The translations under genes and the position numbers were made by a program. Below the pieces are notes generated by a model that was not told the origin of the DNA, ran no database searches, and was given only the letters and a program-made list of their open reading frames with translations. 64,000 bases of DNA from Proteles cristata cristata. Taxonomy: Eukaryota > Chordata > Mammalia > Carnivora > Hyaenidae. The DNA lies in assembly GCA_017311185.1 (NCBI GenBank), contig JAESUZ010004141.1, forward strand, positions 868,001 to 932,000, in the 5' to 3' direction. Below, piece by piece: positions 14,622-25,339 of the stretch (positions within the stretch are counted from its first letter, which is position 1; every line of letters begins with the position of its first letter).

Positions 14622-14659
14622 GAGCTGCCCATCAACTTCCCAGAGGAAAAAGAAAATGG
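14622..14659 (+). CDS. C11orf52: C11orf52 orthologue, coding exon 2
   Basis: The acceptor ttcacag at 14621 joins the split Trp codon (tg|g), then SCPSTSQRKKKM and one base of Gly before gtaact at 14660. Human has a matching SCPSTFQKKKKTG. The basic K/R cluster after the lipidated N-terminus would favour binding to acidic membrane lipid; this is inferred. This exon is only 38 bases long. Confidence 0.85.
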
Positions 14660-15634
14660 GTAACTGGCCGTTGGGGGTGGGGGCTTGGAGTGGTCAAATT
14701 AGAGAAGAGAAAGTACTAGAACCAGTGTCTTTGGAAAGGGCCTAAGGATGAAAAAGAGGAGTAGCAGCCTTGGAAGGGATAATGGGAGACAGTACAGCAG
14801 AGGAAATCTTTCAGATACTGGGTCCCAGACCAGCTCTGAAACTCTGGGTCTCATTCTTTTTGTTATCTTAGAGTGGCAAGGTTGCCTGTTCTCTCACTCA
14901 CCGGGCAAAAATTAACCGAGCACTTACAGTGTGTGTGAGGCGCTCTGCTGGGTCCCAAGCAGGCAGAGGGGCACAAGAAGAGCTGAAAGTCAAGTTTGAG
15001 AGACTTGATTGCACCTAAACAAGTAACTGCAGTGTAGTTTACTAGTGCCGAAACGGACTCCCACCATTGGAGAATAGGAGAAAACACCAGCGTCGAAGGA
15101 ATAATAGCAAATCCCCAGGCTGGAAGAGAAGCAAAGAGGAAAGCGTAATTCAGGCAGTACCATTATCTCATGTAGAAGAAAGAGGAAGAAGGAAGGGAGA
15201 AAGGAAGGAAGGAGAAACAGACTGACTTGATTGAAAGTGACCAATTGTTTGGTGTATCTGAGCACTGACCACTTTGCACTGTAATAGTCTAATTATTTGC
15301 CTCCTCCAGTAAACGGTAAGCTCCCTGAGGCAGAGAAAATAGCTTGCTCGTTCTTCAGTGCCCAGCATGCGTCACAGAGCCTGGCATATCACGGGCTCTC
15401 AGCATATGTTTGTTGAACTGTGTTAGGGGCAGGTGAAAACTGAGTATGGAAGATATCAGGAGCAGAGTGTGAAAGGAGTTTGGATGTGGGGATGGTAGCG
15501 GTAAAAGGGGTGAACCCAGAGGCAGGGAGATTAGTTAGAAGCCCACTATACTAGTTTAATAGAGACTCAAAGAGGGCAAGCTCAGTAGAGACAAGGAAGA
15601 GATAATGGATTTAAGTTGGATTTCTGCCTCTCAG

Positions 15635-15658
15635 GAAGCCAAGCAAGACCAACACTGA

Positions 15659-15689
<31 letters not shown>

Positions 15690-15699
15690 TGGCACCAAG
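15635..15699 (+). CDS. C11orf52: C11orf52 orthologue, coding exon 3 with polyglutamine tract
   Basis: Acceptor cctctcag at 15634 and donor gtaacg at 15700. It reads GSQARPTLK, then nine Gln encoded by nine pure CAG codons (15661-15687), then NGTK. Human has an interrupted PQPQQLQQN at this place, so the uninterrupted CAG run is a lineage difference and accounts for part of the extra protein length. Confidence 0.88.
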
Positions 15700-15921
15700 G
15701 TAACGACAGGCCTCTGTCCCTTCCAGGGGGCTGTCCCGACATGGGATTCGAGGTTCCTGCTTTTTCACCCTGGCACGCATCTGGGTCATCTTGAACCAGA
15801 ACTTGCTGGTTCTGCCCCACAAAGGAGCAAAGTGAAGGGACATCATTACAGCTGACCCTGTTTGTAGGTGAGGGGCAAAAGCCAGCCAAGTACCTCCCCT
15901 AACGCTGTCAATTTCTTGCAG

Positions 15922-16170
15922 GCCCCTGACACAACAGGACATACATATGAGCAGGTGTTACAGAAGCCTGCGACTCGGGAGAGGAGTGGAGGCCTCCGGT
16001 CCAAGGAGAGCAGCTTACATTATGCAGACATTCAAGTGTACAGCTGTACCGAGCCACGCTCCGCTCTGGAGGTGAAGCATCTGCAGTTAGAAAATGCTAC
16101 AGAGTATGCAACCCTTCGCTTCCCCCAGGCCACACCCCGCTATGACAGCAAGAAAGGCACCCTGGTGTGA
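15922..16170 (+). CDS. C11orf52: C11orf52 orthologue, coding exon 4 (C-terminus)
   Basis: Acceptor ttcttgcag at 15921, phase 0. It reads APDTTGHTYEQVLQ... to ...FPQATPRYDSKKGTLV then TGA. The conserved blocks TTGHTYE, LHYADIQV, LENATEYATLRFP and PRYDSK.GTLV identify the family. YADIQV and YATLRF have the shape of ITIM-like (V/I)xYxx(L/V) or YxxPhi tyrosine motifs (HYADIQV, EYATLRF), which I note without claiming function. The tail T-L-V at the very end resembles a PDZ-binding C-terminus, also only by pattern. Confidence 0.93.
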   Translation, partial: APDTTGHTYEQVLQKPATRERSGGLRSKESSLHYADIQVYSCTEPRSALEVKHLQLENATEYATLRFPQATPRYDSKKGTLV

Positions 16171-16822
16171 ACCTGGCGGAGGATGGACCTGTTTTGTCAT
16201 TTCACCGCCACTCACGTGGGGAGAGGCTGCTTTGGGGAATTTGCTGGCTGCCCAGAGATGGCTGCCACCTTTTAAACTTAAAGAACTCCAGAACCCCAGT
16301 GAGTGCCCCCAGTCTTCCTCTCTCCTCTAGGCCTGCCTTCAATTTGCCACTGTGAACTTGGAGTTGTGTCTGGGTTGGCTTGGGGCGGGGCGGGGGGACG
16401 GGGAATGGAGTTTCACAAAAGGCGGGGCTGAGGGAAGCGTGCAGGAAGTTTAACCCCTACCTTTGCTCTTGCTTTCAAGAAGAGTGCAGGAAGAACAGGT
16501 TACCTCAGCACTTCAACTGATTTTGTTGGGCTTAATTTAATGATGTCTCTTTTATACACCTTATATTCAAAACCGAAGAAATGCCCTGATAAAGCATTCC
16601 GAGTTCTCACACACAGTCCCCAGGGCTGGCTTGGGCAATTCCCTCAATGGTTGGGTCACAGGTCCCAGAACCTAAAAAGACAAACGAGGGCAGGGGTGAG
16701 GCGTGGAGGAAGCGATTCCCCGACCACCGGTTGCCTGTATTTCAAGTCACTGACAGCACTGCAGGGCCCAGAAGCTCCCCCTGACTGCACTGTTGGCTCT
16801 CAGGCGCAGAGTCGCTAGGATC

Positions 16823-16828
16823 AATAAA
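16823..16828 (+). terminator. C11orf52: Candidate C11orf52 polyadenylation signal
   Basis: AATAAA lies 650 bases after the stop. A weaker GATAAA lies at about 16589. No AATAAA occurs between the stop and 16823, so one of these is likely used; which one is not shown by the sequence. Confidence 0.35.
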
Positions 16829-17242
16829 TCGCATAAGGAACATGCCTGGTGCGTTTTGCAGGGTGGGGGGTCTGCGGGCTCCACGTCAGTGCAGCGGGTC
16901 TCGCTCAGCCTAAGGGCGGTGGGGAAATCCAGACTCTCGGCGCCCTACTTCACGGGCCTTGGCTGGTACGCAGGCGAGACGAGGTTTGCACGCCGAGGAG
17001 GCGGGCTCTCAACTGCAGAAGGCGGGCACTCCCCGGGCGGGAGATTGGCAGGCAGGAGGCGGGGCTGTCTCCGCCCGCAGGAGGCTTGTCGGGAAGGCAG
17101 GGGGCGGGGTCAAGGCCCGCGGGGTTGTGGTCTCGGCCGGAGGCGGGGCCGGACAGGCAGGGGGCGGGGCCCAGGTCAGCCGGGACTGGCTCGCGCCAGC
17201 CGGAGGTGGGCGGGGCGAGATCGGGCTGGCCTCCGCGTCACC

Positions 17243-17256
17243 ATGGCAGCGGGAAC

Positions 17257-17290
<34 letters not shown>

Positions 17291-17353
17291 GGCAGCAGAA
17301 GGCCTTGCTCAGAAGAGCTGGGGTCAGAGATGCTGAACCAGACGTACGGGTGA
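17243..17353 (+). CDS. Upstream ORF containing a polyarginine run (CGG repeat)
   Basis: ATG in a strong context (gtcaccATGG) opens a 36-residue frame, MAAGT then 11 Arg, then GSRRPCSEELGSEMLNQTYG, ending in TGA just before the donor at 17362. If the CpG island is a DIXDC1 first exon this is an uORF in its 5' leader. Whether it is translated is unknown. The other plus frames of the repeat give polyalanine and polyglycine. Confidence 0.3.
17258..17287 (+). repeat. (CGG)10 trinucleotide repeat
   Basis: Ten uninterrupted CGG units followed by CGC, within a CpG island at a probable transcription start. Confidence 0.95.
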
Positions 17354-17362
17354 ATTAGGAGG

Positions 17363-18476
17363 TAGGTGCTAAAGGTGGGAGGTGACTGGGAAACATAATT
17401 ACCACTGGCTGAGCATCCAGGTCACAAATGAGGACACATGGAGGGGTGAGATGGGGGTGCGGGGGAAGTGTTGAAAAGAAGCAGGCGGAAGTTTCAGGTT
17501 CAGAACCGGCTCTGAGCCTTACAGGTTCTTAGGATGCAGTTTCTGATTCAGACTTTGAGAGCACGCCCCCTTTCAGTCTGTACGCTGTTCTCCCCAAATA
17601 CCAACGCCCCTCAGTTGATCCCTGAGAGGGATGATTCCTTAAGGCCGACACAGTATTGAGAATGGAATCACAGCACGAAATAGTTGGTAAATAATATTAC
17701 CAACTTCGTAGAATGTTTGGAGTTAAAAAAAAAAACAACAACACTTGGAACAGTACATAGTCTGTAGCCAAATATCGGCTGCCATTATCATCATCATCAT
17801 CATCACTTTCCCAGGTTGTTCTCTGGCACAGACCTCGTGCAAGTGGATTCAGAAGAAGTGACTAGAAAACTTACTCCATCACTAATTGGCAGAGGAACTC
17901 CCTAGCCTGTTACTATTAGCTGGGGGTTAATAAAGTGAACTTCATTTCCAACGGTTATTTACCATGTCGGTCTAATATACTGTAGGTGATAACACTTTGT
18001 AAACTTAAAGTACTATGTAAAACATTTCTTCCATAAAATATAAATGCAGCCTGTCTAGGTTAAAACGGAATTCCTGAGGATGAATGGAAGTGCATGCCAG
18101 AAGCAGAGCCCCCAGTATTTGTCCTGATTGTCTTCAGAATCCTTCCTATGGTCATTGACTGATAAATGTAGGGAGGAGGGAAAATACATCCTTGCTTGAC
18201 TGATAGGGAAGCATTGCTCTTTACTTTATTATTACTAAGCCTAACTGGCTAGTTTTTAAAATGCCCTTGGGATAGCCCTGTTGTGATTATAGTATATTTG
18301 GCTGGATTTCCTGCTAACCAGGGTACTATTTCGGAAACTTCTAGCTAGATGGCATATGTTGGTAGATTTGGAGCAGGAGCCTGACCCTAATAGATTGGTT
18401 TATCTTTGGAATTTTTTCCCCTGTTCTGTATTTTTGCACATTCTCCCTCTTCCTATTTTAAGGTGGCCCTGATCCG
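17363..18476. other. Unique sequence between distal CpG island and candidate exon
   Basis: No clear repeat family other than the ATC run. No coding signal seen. Confidence 0.4.
17788..17806 (+). repeat. (ATC)n microsatellite
   Basis: Six or so ATC units, 'tatcatcatcatcatcatca'. Confidence 0.85.
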
Positions 18477-18486
18477 GCTTTTCTAG

Positions 18487-18554
18487 GGACTCCGAAGATG
18501 GGAACTCGAGTGGTTAGGAGACTCTATAACTCCCTGATGCCCGCAGAGCCCTCT
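18487..18554 (+). CDS. Candidate alternative start exon of DIXDC1
   Basis: A pyrimidine-rich tract ends in ttttctag (AG 18485-18486). The 68-base segment that follows carries ATG 18498 in a good context (A at -3, G at +4), reads MGTRVVRRLYNSLMPAEPS, and ends exactly in phase 0 at a consensus donor gtaagt. DIXDC1 exon 2 starts in phase 0, so a splice across would replace the 20 residues of the usual first exon and keep the CH domain in frame. I do not recall this peptide from a known isoform. Phase agreement alone has a one in three chance of being accidental. Confidence 0.35.
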
Positions 18555-19007
18555 GTAAGTTTCTGGTGTACTGTTGAAAGGAGTGTGATGACATTAATTG
18601 AATTTTAGTACAGTTCTGCAACTGGGGGATTTCTCCATCAGGACTCAGATCCTGGAACAAAACTGTTCTACATTTGCTTTCTTTTCTTGCTTCCCCTTGT
18701 TGTGGAAATTCTAGCTCTCTTGATTCATCATTAATAAAACCAGGAAGAGGTTGAAAAATTCTAGCAATTAGTCAGAATATGCATTGTTTAAAAGACTTAA
18801 ACAATGTTTGTTATAGAAATAATTCATGTTAATTATAGAGCATTTAAGAAATATTGCAAACCATGATTTAAAAAAAAACCCATAATGCTTCTATCCAGAA
18901 GCTATCACTTAATATTTTAGAATGTAGTATTTTCTTCTAGCCTTTTTATGTGTAATTACTTACATATTTAAGACCAAATTATGCACACACTTTTTGGCTT
19001 TTGCTTT

Positions 19008-19223
19008 TTAAAATTTTTTTTTAATGTTTATTTATTCTTGAGAGAGATAGATACAGAGCATGAGTAGAGGAGGGGCAGAGTGAGAGAGGGACACAGTCTG
19101 AAGCAGGCTCCAGGTTCTGAGCTGTCAGCACAGTGCCTGATGCTAGGCTCAAACTCACAAACCATGAGATCATGAGCTGAGCTGAAGTCAGATGCCTAAC
19201 TGACTGAGCTACTCAGGAGCCCC
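19008..19223 (-). mobile_element. Feliform CAN-type SINE
   Basis: Reverse copy, T/A-rich start to 'gagctactcaggagcccc'. Flanked by 'cttttgcttttt' words. Confidence 0.9.
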
Positions 19224-19331
19224 AGACTTTTGCTTTTTTTAACTTAATGTTTGTTAATATGAAATTGTTAAAATATTTGTTTAATATGGCTACAAATGTT
19301 TGGTAAACATTATAAGGCTTCTAATTTTCTT

Positions 19332-19543
19332 TTTTTTTTTTTAATGTTTTTAATTTTTTTCTGACAGAGAGAGACAGCATGAGCAGGGGAGGGTCAGAGA
19401 GAGAGGGAGACACAGAATCTGAAACAGGCTCCAGGCTCCGAGCTGGCTGTCAGCACAGAGCCCCGAACCCACGAACCGTGAGATCATGACCTGAGCTGAA
19501 GTTGGATGCTTAAGCGACCGAGCCACCCAGGCACCCCTGTGAC
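19332..19543 (-). mobile_element. Feliform CAN-type SINE
   Basis: Reverse copy ending 'gagccacccaggcacccc'. A perfect 12-base target duplication TCTAATTTTCTT is at 19320-19331 and 19544-19555. Confidence 0.93.
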
Positions 19544-20516
19544 TCTAATTTTCTTGACCATTTTTCTTGACCATTTTCCAACCAGTCTGTTGGACTTTTA
19601 GGTTCCCCGCATCCATTATAAATGATGAATTGATTTCCTCATTTAAGACTTTTTTCCTCCTTAGGGTAGAGTTCCAGAAGTAGAATCCCTGGGTCAAAGA
19701 ATGTGAATATTTTAAGTATATGTTACCTATTAAAGGAAGAATCCTGGTGTCAAATTATATATACATCCTCCAGAAGGCAGAGGGTCATCAGCTGATAGAA
19801 GGTATCTTGGTAGAAATCTGGCAACATCTTGCAATGACATCTCAGGTCCTGCAGAAAGATGATTTCATGATAGTGTAGTTATGACCCCTAACATATTACG
19901 AATGTCAGTCCAGAGGTATGGAGACTTGGGTAGTGTGACACAGTAGAGAAATTCAAGGATCAATTCCAAAATATCCACCAGATGTCGCTAGTCTTAATCT
20001 AATTTCTAACCCCCAGGATTACTAGCAGATAACTTTTGAAACGTGAATTTAAAAAATTCATGTAGAATATATTTGCATATCTGTTTAAGTAAAGTTTATA
20101 TTAAGCACTAGCATCTGGTGATCACTTTGGCAGCATCCTACTCTAGTCTCTTACCATTCTGTCTTTTTTCCTTTTTCTACCCACTCAGTCTGTCACACTC
20201 ACCCTGTACACTCTGTCCCCACATACTAATATTGGATTCTCAGTTTTACTAGTCGCCCTTTTATTATTCTTTCTTTCAGTCTCGTTTCTTGCCTCTATGT
20301 GTATCCATGTATTTATGTGTAACTGTGAGCTCCTGAAGTTTTGCTAAAAGAATAGGACCTGGCACATAATGACATACAACAAACACTCAACATACATCTA
20401 GTGACTGTTTAATGAAAACAAAAATGCATTGTTGAAGAAGAAAATATAGAAGGATACCAGGAATTATTTGTATTTGTCTTAGAAATACACTGAAAGAGAC
20501 AAAGATTCACACTTCT

Positions 20517-20681
20517 TTTTTTATATAAATTTATATATTTATTTATTTACTTTTGATAGAGAGAGCTCAAGTGAGCAAGAGGCAGAGAGAGAGAATCTCA
20601 GGAGGTGCAGAGAGAGGGACAGAGAGTATGGAGCCCAGAGCAGGGCTTGACACTTAACCAATTGAGCCACCCAGGCACCAT
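20517..20681 (-). mobile_element. Feliform CAN-type SINE, internally deleted
   Basis: Only about 165 bases, lacking much of the middle, but flanked by a perfect 15-base duplication AAGATTCACACTTCT at 20502-20516 and 20682-20696. It was either inserted in a short form or deleted afterwards. Confidence 0.92.
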
Positions 20682-20899
20682 AAGATTCACACTTCTAATT
20701 TAACTATAAGTGTTAAGTGATGCAATATAGAACATGCTATTGATACGATTTGAAGTCAGGGTCTGGGAGCAATGGTTAAGAAAGAATTCTTGAGACATTT
20801 TTAGTGCAAAAAATGTGTTTTTATTATAGCACAGGGAGAAGATCCTTGGGCAGAAAGAGGGGTCCTGTAAATGAGAGGTGTGACAGATGATATAGTTTT

Positions 20900-21130
20900 T
20901 TTTTTTTTTAATTTTTTTTTTTTAATGTTTTATTTATTTTTAGGAGAGAGAGAGAGACAGCGTGAGCAGGGGAGGGTCAGAGAGAGAGGGAGTCACAGAC
21001 TGAAACAGGCTCCAGGCTCTGAGCTGGCAGTCAGCACAGAGCCCGACGCGGGCTCGAACCCACAAACCGCGAGATCATGACCCAAGCGAAAGTCGGACGC
21101 TTAACCGACTAAGCCACCCAGGCGCCCCAT
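20900..21130 (-). mobile_element. Feliform CAN-type SINE, young-looking subfamily
   Basis: Reverse copy close to consensus, ending 'taagccacccaggcgcccc'. Perfect target duplication AGATGATATAGTTTT at 20885-20899 and 21131-21145. Confidence 0.95.
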
Positions 21131-21430
21131 AGATGATATAGTTTTAAGTTTGTGGAGGAAGTGGGGGTAGAGCTAGTGTAAATTTCTAAGCAATTTCTGT
21201 ATGCTGAAAGCAGGGACTACAGGCCCTTGGAGGTCTGGCTGTGGTCAAGATGAGGTTGCTTTTAGTCCCTAATAAAATATCAACATTAAGGCAGCCATCA
21301 GTTGCTTGAGGAGTGTCACACTCTGCATGTCTCAGATATTTATCAGAGGACTCCAAGTTGTAAGGAGATTTAATATAAGTTAAATTTTCTTGCTTTTGTT
21401 CTCATCACAATGACCTTCGAATTACATAGA

Positions 21431-21627
21431 CTTTTTAAAAATATTTATTTATTTTTGAGAGAAGAGAGCCTGAATGGGGTAGGGACAGTGAGAGAGAGGG
21501 ACAGAGGATCTAAAGCGGGCTCTGTACCGGCAGCAGTGATCTCCATGCGAGGTTCAAACCCGTGAACCATGAGATCATGACCCTAGTCGAAGTTGGACAC
21601 TCAACCTACTGGGCCACCCAGGTGCCC
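21431..21627 (-). mobile_element. Feliform CAN-type SINE, older copy
   Basis: Reverse copy, 'ctttttaaaaatatttatttattttt' to 'gggccacccaggtgccc'. Confidence 0.9.
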
Positions 21628-21639
21628 ATGACCTTTAGA

Positions 21640-22480
21640 TTATAAAAGAAGAATATTTATGTATTGAGCATCTACTTATGTGCCAGTAAATATTTTTGGT
21701 GCTAGAGATAAACCAGTAACAAAACATACAAAATTTCCTGTTCTCATGGACAGGGAGAGACTGACAGAAAGCAAACAAACAAATAAATATGGAAGATAGA
21801 GGACAGTGATGAATACTAGGAAGAAAAATAAAAATAAATCAGGCAAAAGAGGTTTGGGAGTACCTGGGTGAGGGAGTGTGGTCATTTTAAATACAGTGGT
21901 CAGAGAAGGCCAAAGATATAAAGTGATATTTGAGCAGAAACCTGGAAAAAGAACAAAAATGAACCAGGGGTTATCTGGGACATGAGGGTTCCAGACAGAT
22001 TAAGATCAGATCCGTCTTGATTTTAAGAAAAACCAAAAGTGGTCACAGGAGTTTCATGGGGAAGAAGAACTTGAAGTAGGCATGATAAAGATTTGAGTAG
22101 CAGAAGCGTGGAACATTCTAGACAGAAGAACAGTCATGAATGCATGGGCAGCGGGAGACAGTGAGGAGCCTGCTAACCTGAGCATAGGCGATTTGGGGGA
22201 TGGCCATCAAAGTGGGACATGAGGAATTTATATCTGATGGGAAAAGGGAGTATTTGAAAGCATTTGAGCAGCAAGATGAATGCATTGTCTAAGGAAGATT
22301 AAGGGATGGAGACTAGCAGAAAAGGCCTGGAGACAAAGAGAGTGGTTTAGGAGCCAGGACACGTTTGTAGCCTTTGCCGGTAGATGTGAGCCCTTTTGTG
22401 TACATTTATGCTGATGTCTCTGAAGATAAATGCAGTAGAAATTGTAAACATACGTTACTGCCAAGAAACTCACTAATGTA
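21640..22480 (+). repeat. L2-type ancient LINE fragment
   Basis: Wording of the L2 3' region: 'attgagcatctacttatgtgcc', 'aacaaaacatacaaaatttcctgttctcatgg', 'tatttgagcagaaacctgg', 'gaacattctagacag', 'agcctgctaacctgag'. It is diverged. Confidence 0.6.
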
Positions 22481-22701
22481 TGAAAACAGAAAAAGATTAA
22501 GAAATTATTTCAGGGTCATTTAAAATATTTCCATTGACAATTTTAATTGTTTGTTTATTCAGACTGCCTTCCTGCTTCTTTATAGTCATTAATGATTGCC
22601 CACAATAGATGTATTAAATTTGCATAGGTGTGAATTTCACACATTTTACTTCTACACAGGCAGAAGTCACAATTTTTTACCAAATGACAATTCTATTTAA
22701 A

Positions 22702-22910
22702 AAAATTTTTTTAATATTTCTTATTTTGAGAGAGAGAGAGACAGAGTGTGAGCTGGGGAAGGACAGGAAGAAAGGGAGAAATAAAATCCAAAGCAGGCTC
22801 CAGGCTCTGAGCTGTCAGCACAGAGCCTGATGTGGGGCTCAAACCTATGAGCAAGATCATAACCTGAGCCAAAGTCAGATGCTTAACCGACTGAGCCACC
22901 CAGGTGCTCC
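22702..22910 (-). mobile_element. Feliform CAN-type SINE
   Basis: Reverse copy ending 'gagccacccaggtgctcc'. Target repeats ATGACAATTCTATTTAAA (22684) and ATGACAGTTTTATTTAAA (22911) differ at two positions. Confidence 0.93.
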
Positions 22911-23050
22911 ATGACAGTTTTATTTAAAGCTCAAAGTCTTACTTGGGCTAACATGTTATTATCTGTGCTAATATAAATGATAAACAAGTTTGCCAGTGTT
23001 TCCTCCACTCATTCATTCATTCAACTAACTACATTTACTGAATACCTTTT

Positions 23051-23078
23051 TTCTTAAAAGTTTATTTATTTTTTTTTT

Positions 23079-23110
<32 letters not shown>

Positions 23111-23241
23111 ATCCCAAACTAGTTCCATGCTGTCAGTGCAGAGCCTAATGCAGAGCTCAGTCCCATGAACCATGAGATCATGACTTGAGCTGAGATCAAA
23201 AGTCGGTTGCTTAACCGACTGAGCCACCCAGGTGCCCTGAT
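23051..23241 (-). mobile_element. Feliform CAN-type SINE
   Basis: Reverse copy with a long GA run. Flanked by TTTACTGAATACCTTTT and TTTACTGAGTACCTTTT. Confidence 0.93.
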
Positions 23242-23289
23242 GTTTACTGAGTACCTTTTGTGTTGAAAGCATCATATAAAAGTATTGCA

Positions 23290-23490
23290 TTTTGATAAAG
23301 AACCCAGACTTTGGCTTTACCACTTAGCAGCAATAGAATCCATAGCAAATTACTTATCCTCTAGACCTGTCTTTCTTCATCCATAAAATGGGGTTAACAA
23401 AAAATCCCTACTAATTGTGGTCATCAAATGAGCTAACGTATGTAAGTGCTTAGTATAGGGTGTGGCACATAAAAGTTCAATTTTGCTATC
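23290..23490 (+). repeat. MIR SINE
   Basis: 'aaattacttatcctctagacctgtctttcttcatccataaaatgggg' and 'gcttagtatagggtgtggcacataa' are typical MIR text. Confidence 0.75.
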
Positions 23491-23573
23491 AGTATTGTTG
23501 TAGATAGATATTTGGGTAGCTTTTAGTTGGAGAGAGAAGTCTCTGCCATTATTGTTAAAGTAATACAGGACTG

Positions 23574-23798
23574 GGGCGCCTGGGTGGCTTAGGCGGTTAA
23601 GTGTCCGACTTTCGCTTGGGTCATGATCTCACGGTTCGTGGGTTCGAGCCCCGCGTCGGGCTCTGTGCTGACTGCCAGCTCAGAGCCTGGATGGAGCCTG
23701 TTTCAGTCTGTGACTCCCTCCCTCTCTGACCCTCCCCTGCTCACGCTGTCTCTCTCTCTCTCCTAGAAATAAATAAAAAACATTAAAAAAAATTAAAA
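23574..23798 (+). mobile_element. Feliform CAN-type SINE, young-looking subfamily
   Basis: Close to the consensus with 'cctagaaataaataaa' tail. Perfect target duplication TAATACAGGACTG at 23561-23573 and 23799-23811. Confidence 0.95.
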
Positions 23799-24349
23799 TA
23801 ATACAGGACTGACAAGGTCTGGTATAATTTCAGAAACCAGGCAGCATGGCAGAGATATGCAGAAAGCGGCTTGCTTGGACCCTTTCCTCTCCTCCCAGGC
23901 AGAGACACTGACAAGCCAGCAGGGGTGGGAGCGGTTCCAGAAACCTGGACGGGCTCGGGCTCCCAGTTTTCCCCACATTCCAGCACCACGGGATGCAGAT
24001 CACTGTCCTAGTTACTCCTGGATCTTTCAGCTAACCCACTTACTCTCCCAGCTCCTACGCTGATGTCACAGCAGAGTGAGATGGGGAAGATGGAGGCAAT
24101 AGTAAATGTGAGTGCTGCTTAGACCTGAAGCTCAGTTCTTCACTTGGGGTGCCTTGTAAGGCAGACTGTGATAAATACGGTGAGCACACCTTCTGAGCAA
24201 AAAAATCCCTTTGAGATTATATGCTCCAACAGGAATTCTGTGCTTTCTCCAAGTGTGAGAGGCAGACTGTATGTGAAAATATGATTTTTAGAACATCTCA
24301 TTAGTTGTGTGGGGAAAATGGCACAAAATATTTTAAAATGGTACTATCT

Positions 24350-24880
24350 AAATTTAAATGAATTAGAAGTAAATGCTAATACTACTAGGAATTTATCCAA
24401 GGGATACAGGAGTGCTGATGCACAGGGGCACATGTACCCCAATGTTTATAGTAACACTTTCAACAATAGCCAAATTATGGAAAGAACCCAAATGTCCATC
24501 AACAGATGAATGGATAAAGAAAATGTGGTTTATATATACAATGGAATACTACTTGGCAATGAGAAAGAATATGGAACTGGAAGGTGTTATGCTAAGTGAA
24601 ATATGTCAGACAGAGAAGGACAGATATCATATGTTTTCACTCATATGTGGATCTTGAGAAACTTAACAGAAGACCAAGGGGGAAGGAAAGGGGAGAAACA
24701 AAGTTACAGAGAGAGAGGGAGGCAAACCATAAGAGACTCTCAAATACAGAGAACAAACTGAGGGTTGATGGGAGGGGAAAATAGTTGATGGGCATTGAGG
24801 AGGGCACTTGTTGGGATGAGCACTGGATGTTGTATGTAAGCAATGAATCACGGGAATCTACCCCAAAAACCAAGAGCACA
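24350..24880 (+). mobile_element. L1 LINE 3' end (ORF2 tail and 3' UTR), truncated
   Basis: The text 'ctaggaatttatccaaggga', 'aacaatagccaaattatgg', 'atgtccatcaacagatgaatgg', 'atggaatactacttggcaat' and 'cagagaaggacagatatcatatg' is the end of L1 ORF2, followed by the carnivoran L1 3' UTR. It is 5'-truncated and dead. Confidence 0.9.
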
Positions 24881-24881
24881 T

Positions 24882-25000
24882 TTTACATTCTAAGTGCTCA
24901 ATAAACACATATAGCCAGTGGCCACTGGATTGGACGGCACAGATATAGAACGTTTCCACCATCACACTGCACACGACTCCTGGAGAGTATGTGGTTGACA
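24882..25000 (+). repeat. Ancient interspersed repeat (hAT-like MER element)
   Basis: Contains 'gccagtggccactggattggacggcacagatatag', shared with 57390-57425. It is a common mammalian fossil repeat; the exact family is not certain to me. Confidence 0.45.
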
Positions 25001-25222
25001 TAATTACAGACTTCTAGGGAATAGTATAGTCGTGGACCATGTGCCCTGTAATAAATCTTGTATCTATTCACCATAGTCGCCTCTAATTCCTCCAGCATGC
25101 TGGGGGACGCAGGGCAAATAGCATAGGGGTGAGCATCAGAGGCATTTGGTTCAGATCTTAACGCCCATACTGATTTGCTAAGTGACTGTAAATAACTCCT
25201 CTAGCCTCCGTTCCTTCATGTC

Positions 25223-25248
25223 TGTCAAATGAAACTTCTTCTTCTTCT
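25223..25248 (+). repeat. (CTT)n microsatellite
   Basis: 'aacttcttcttcttcttc' and then a T run. Confidence 0.85.
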
Positions 25249-25339
25249 TCTTTTTTTTTAGCTTTAAAATCCAGTAATCTAATGAGTCCTTTCCCAGGAA
25301 TATTGAGCACATAGGTCCTACTTTGAAAAAGGACTTGTT

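Larger units (their letters stand above)
16850..17362 (+). promoter_or_regulatory. DIXDC1: CpG island; probable distal DIXDC1 promoter and first exon
   Basis: CpG- and GC-rich stretch with repeated GC boxes (GGCGGGG near 17058, 17103, 17142, 17163 and 17211), then a CGG repeat and a donor AG|gtaggt at 17362. It lies about 0.7 kb after the C11orf52 stop, and in human the DIXDC1 gene start likewise lies close behind C11orf52. I therefore read it as an upstream DIXDC1 promoter with a first exon ending at 17361. A bidirectional or unrelated non-coding transcript cannot be excluded. Confidence 0.55.

Noticed and set aside
16793..17242. Long open frames through the distal CpG island starting before 17243
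   Set aside because: GC-box repeats read in three frames give Gly/Arg-rich text with no conserved protein; only the short AUG frame with strong context at 17243 is kept as a low-confidence uORF.
24309..24657. Open frames reading ...NSQIMERTQMSINR and ...WFIYTMEYYLAMRKNMELE
   Set aside because: Remains of L1 ORF2 C-terminus in a 5'-truncated L1 copy, not a host gene.
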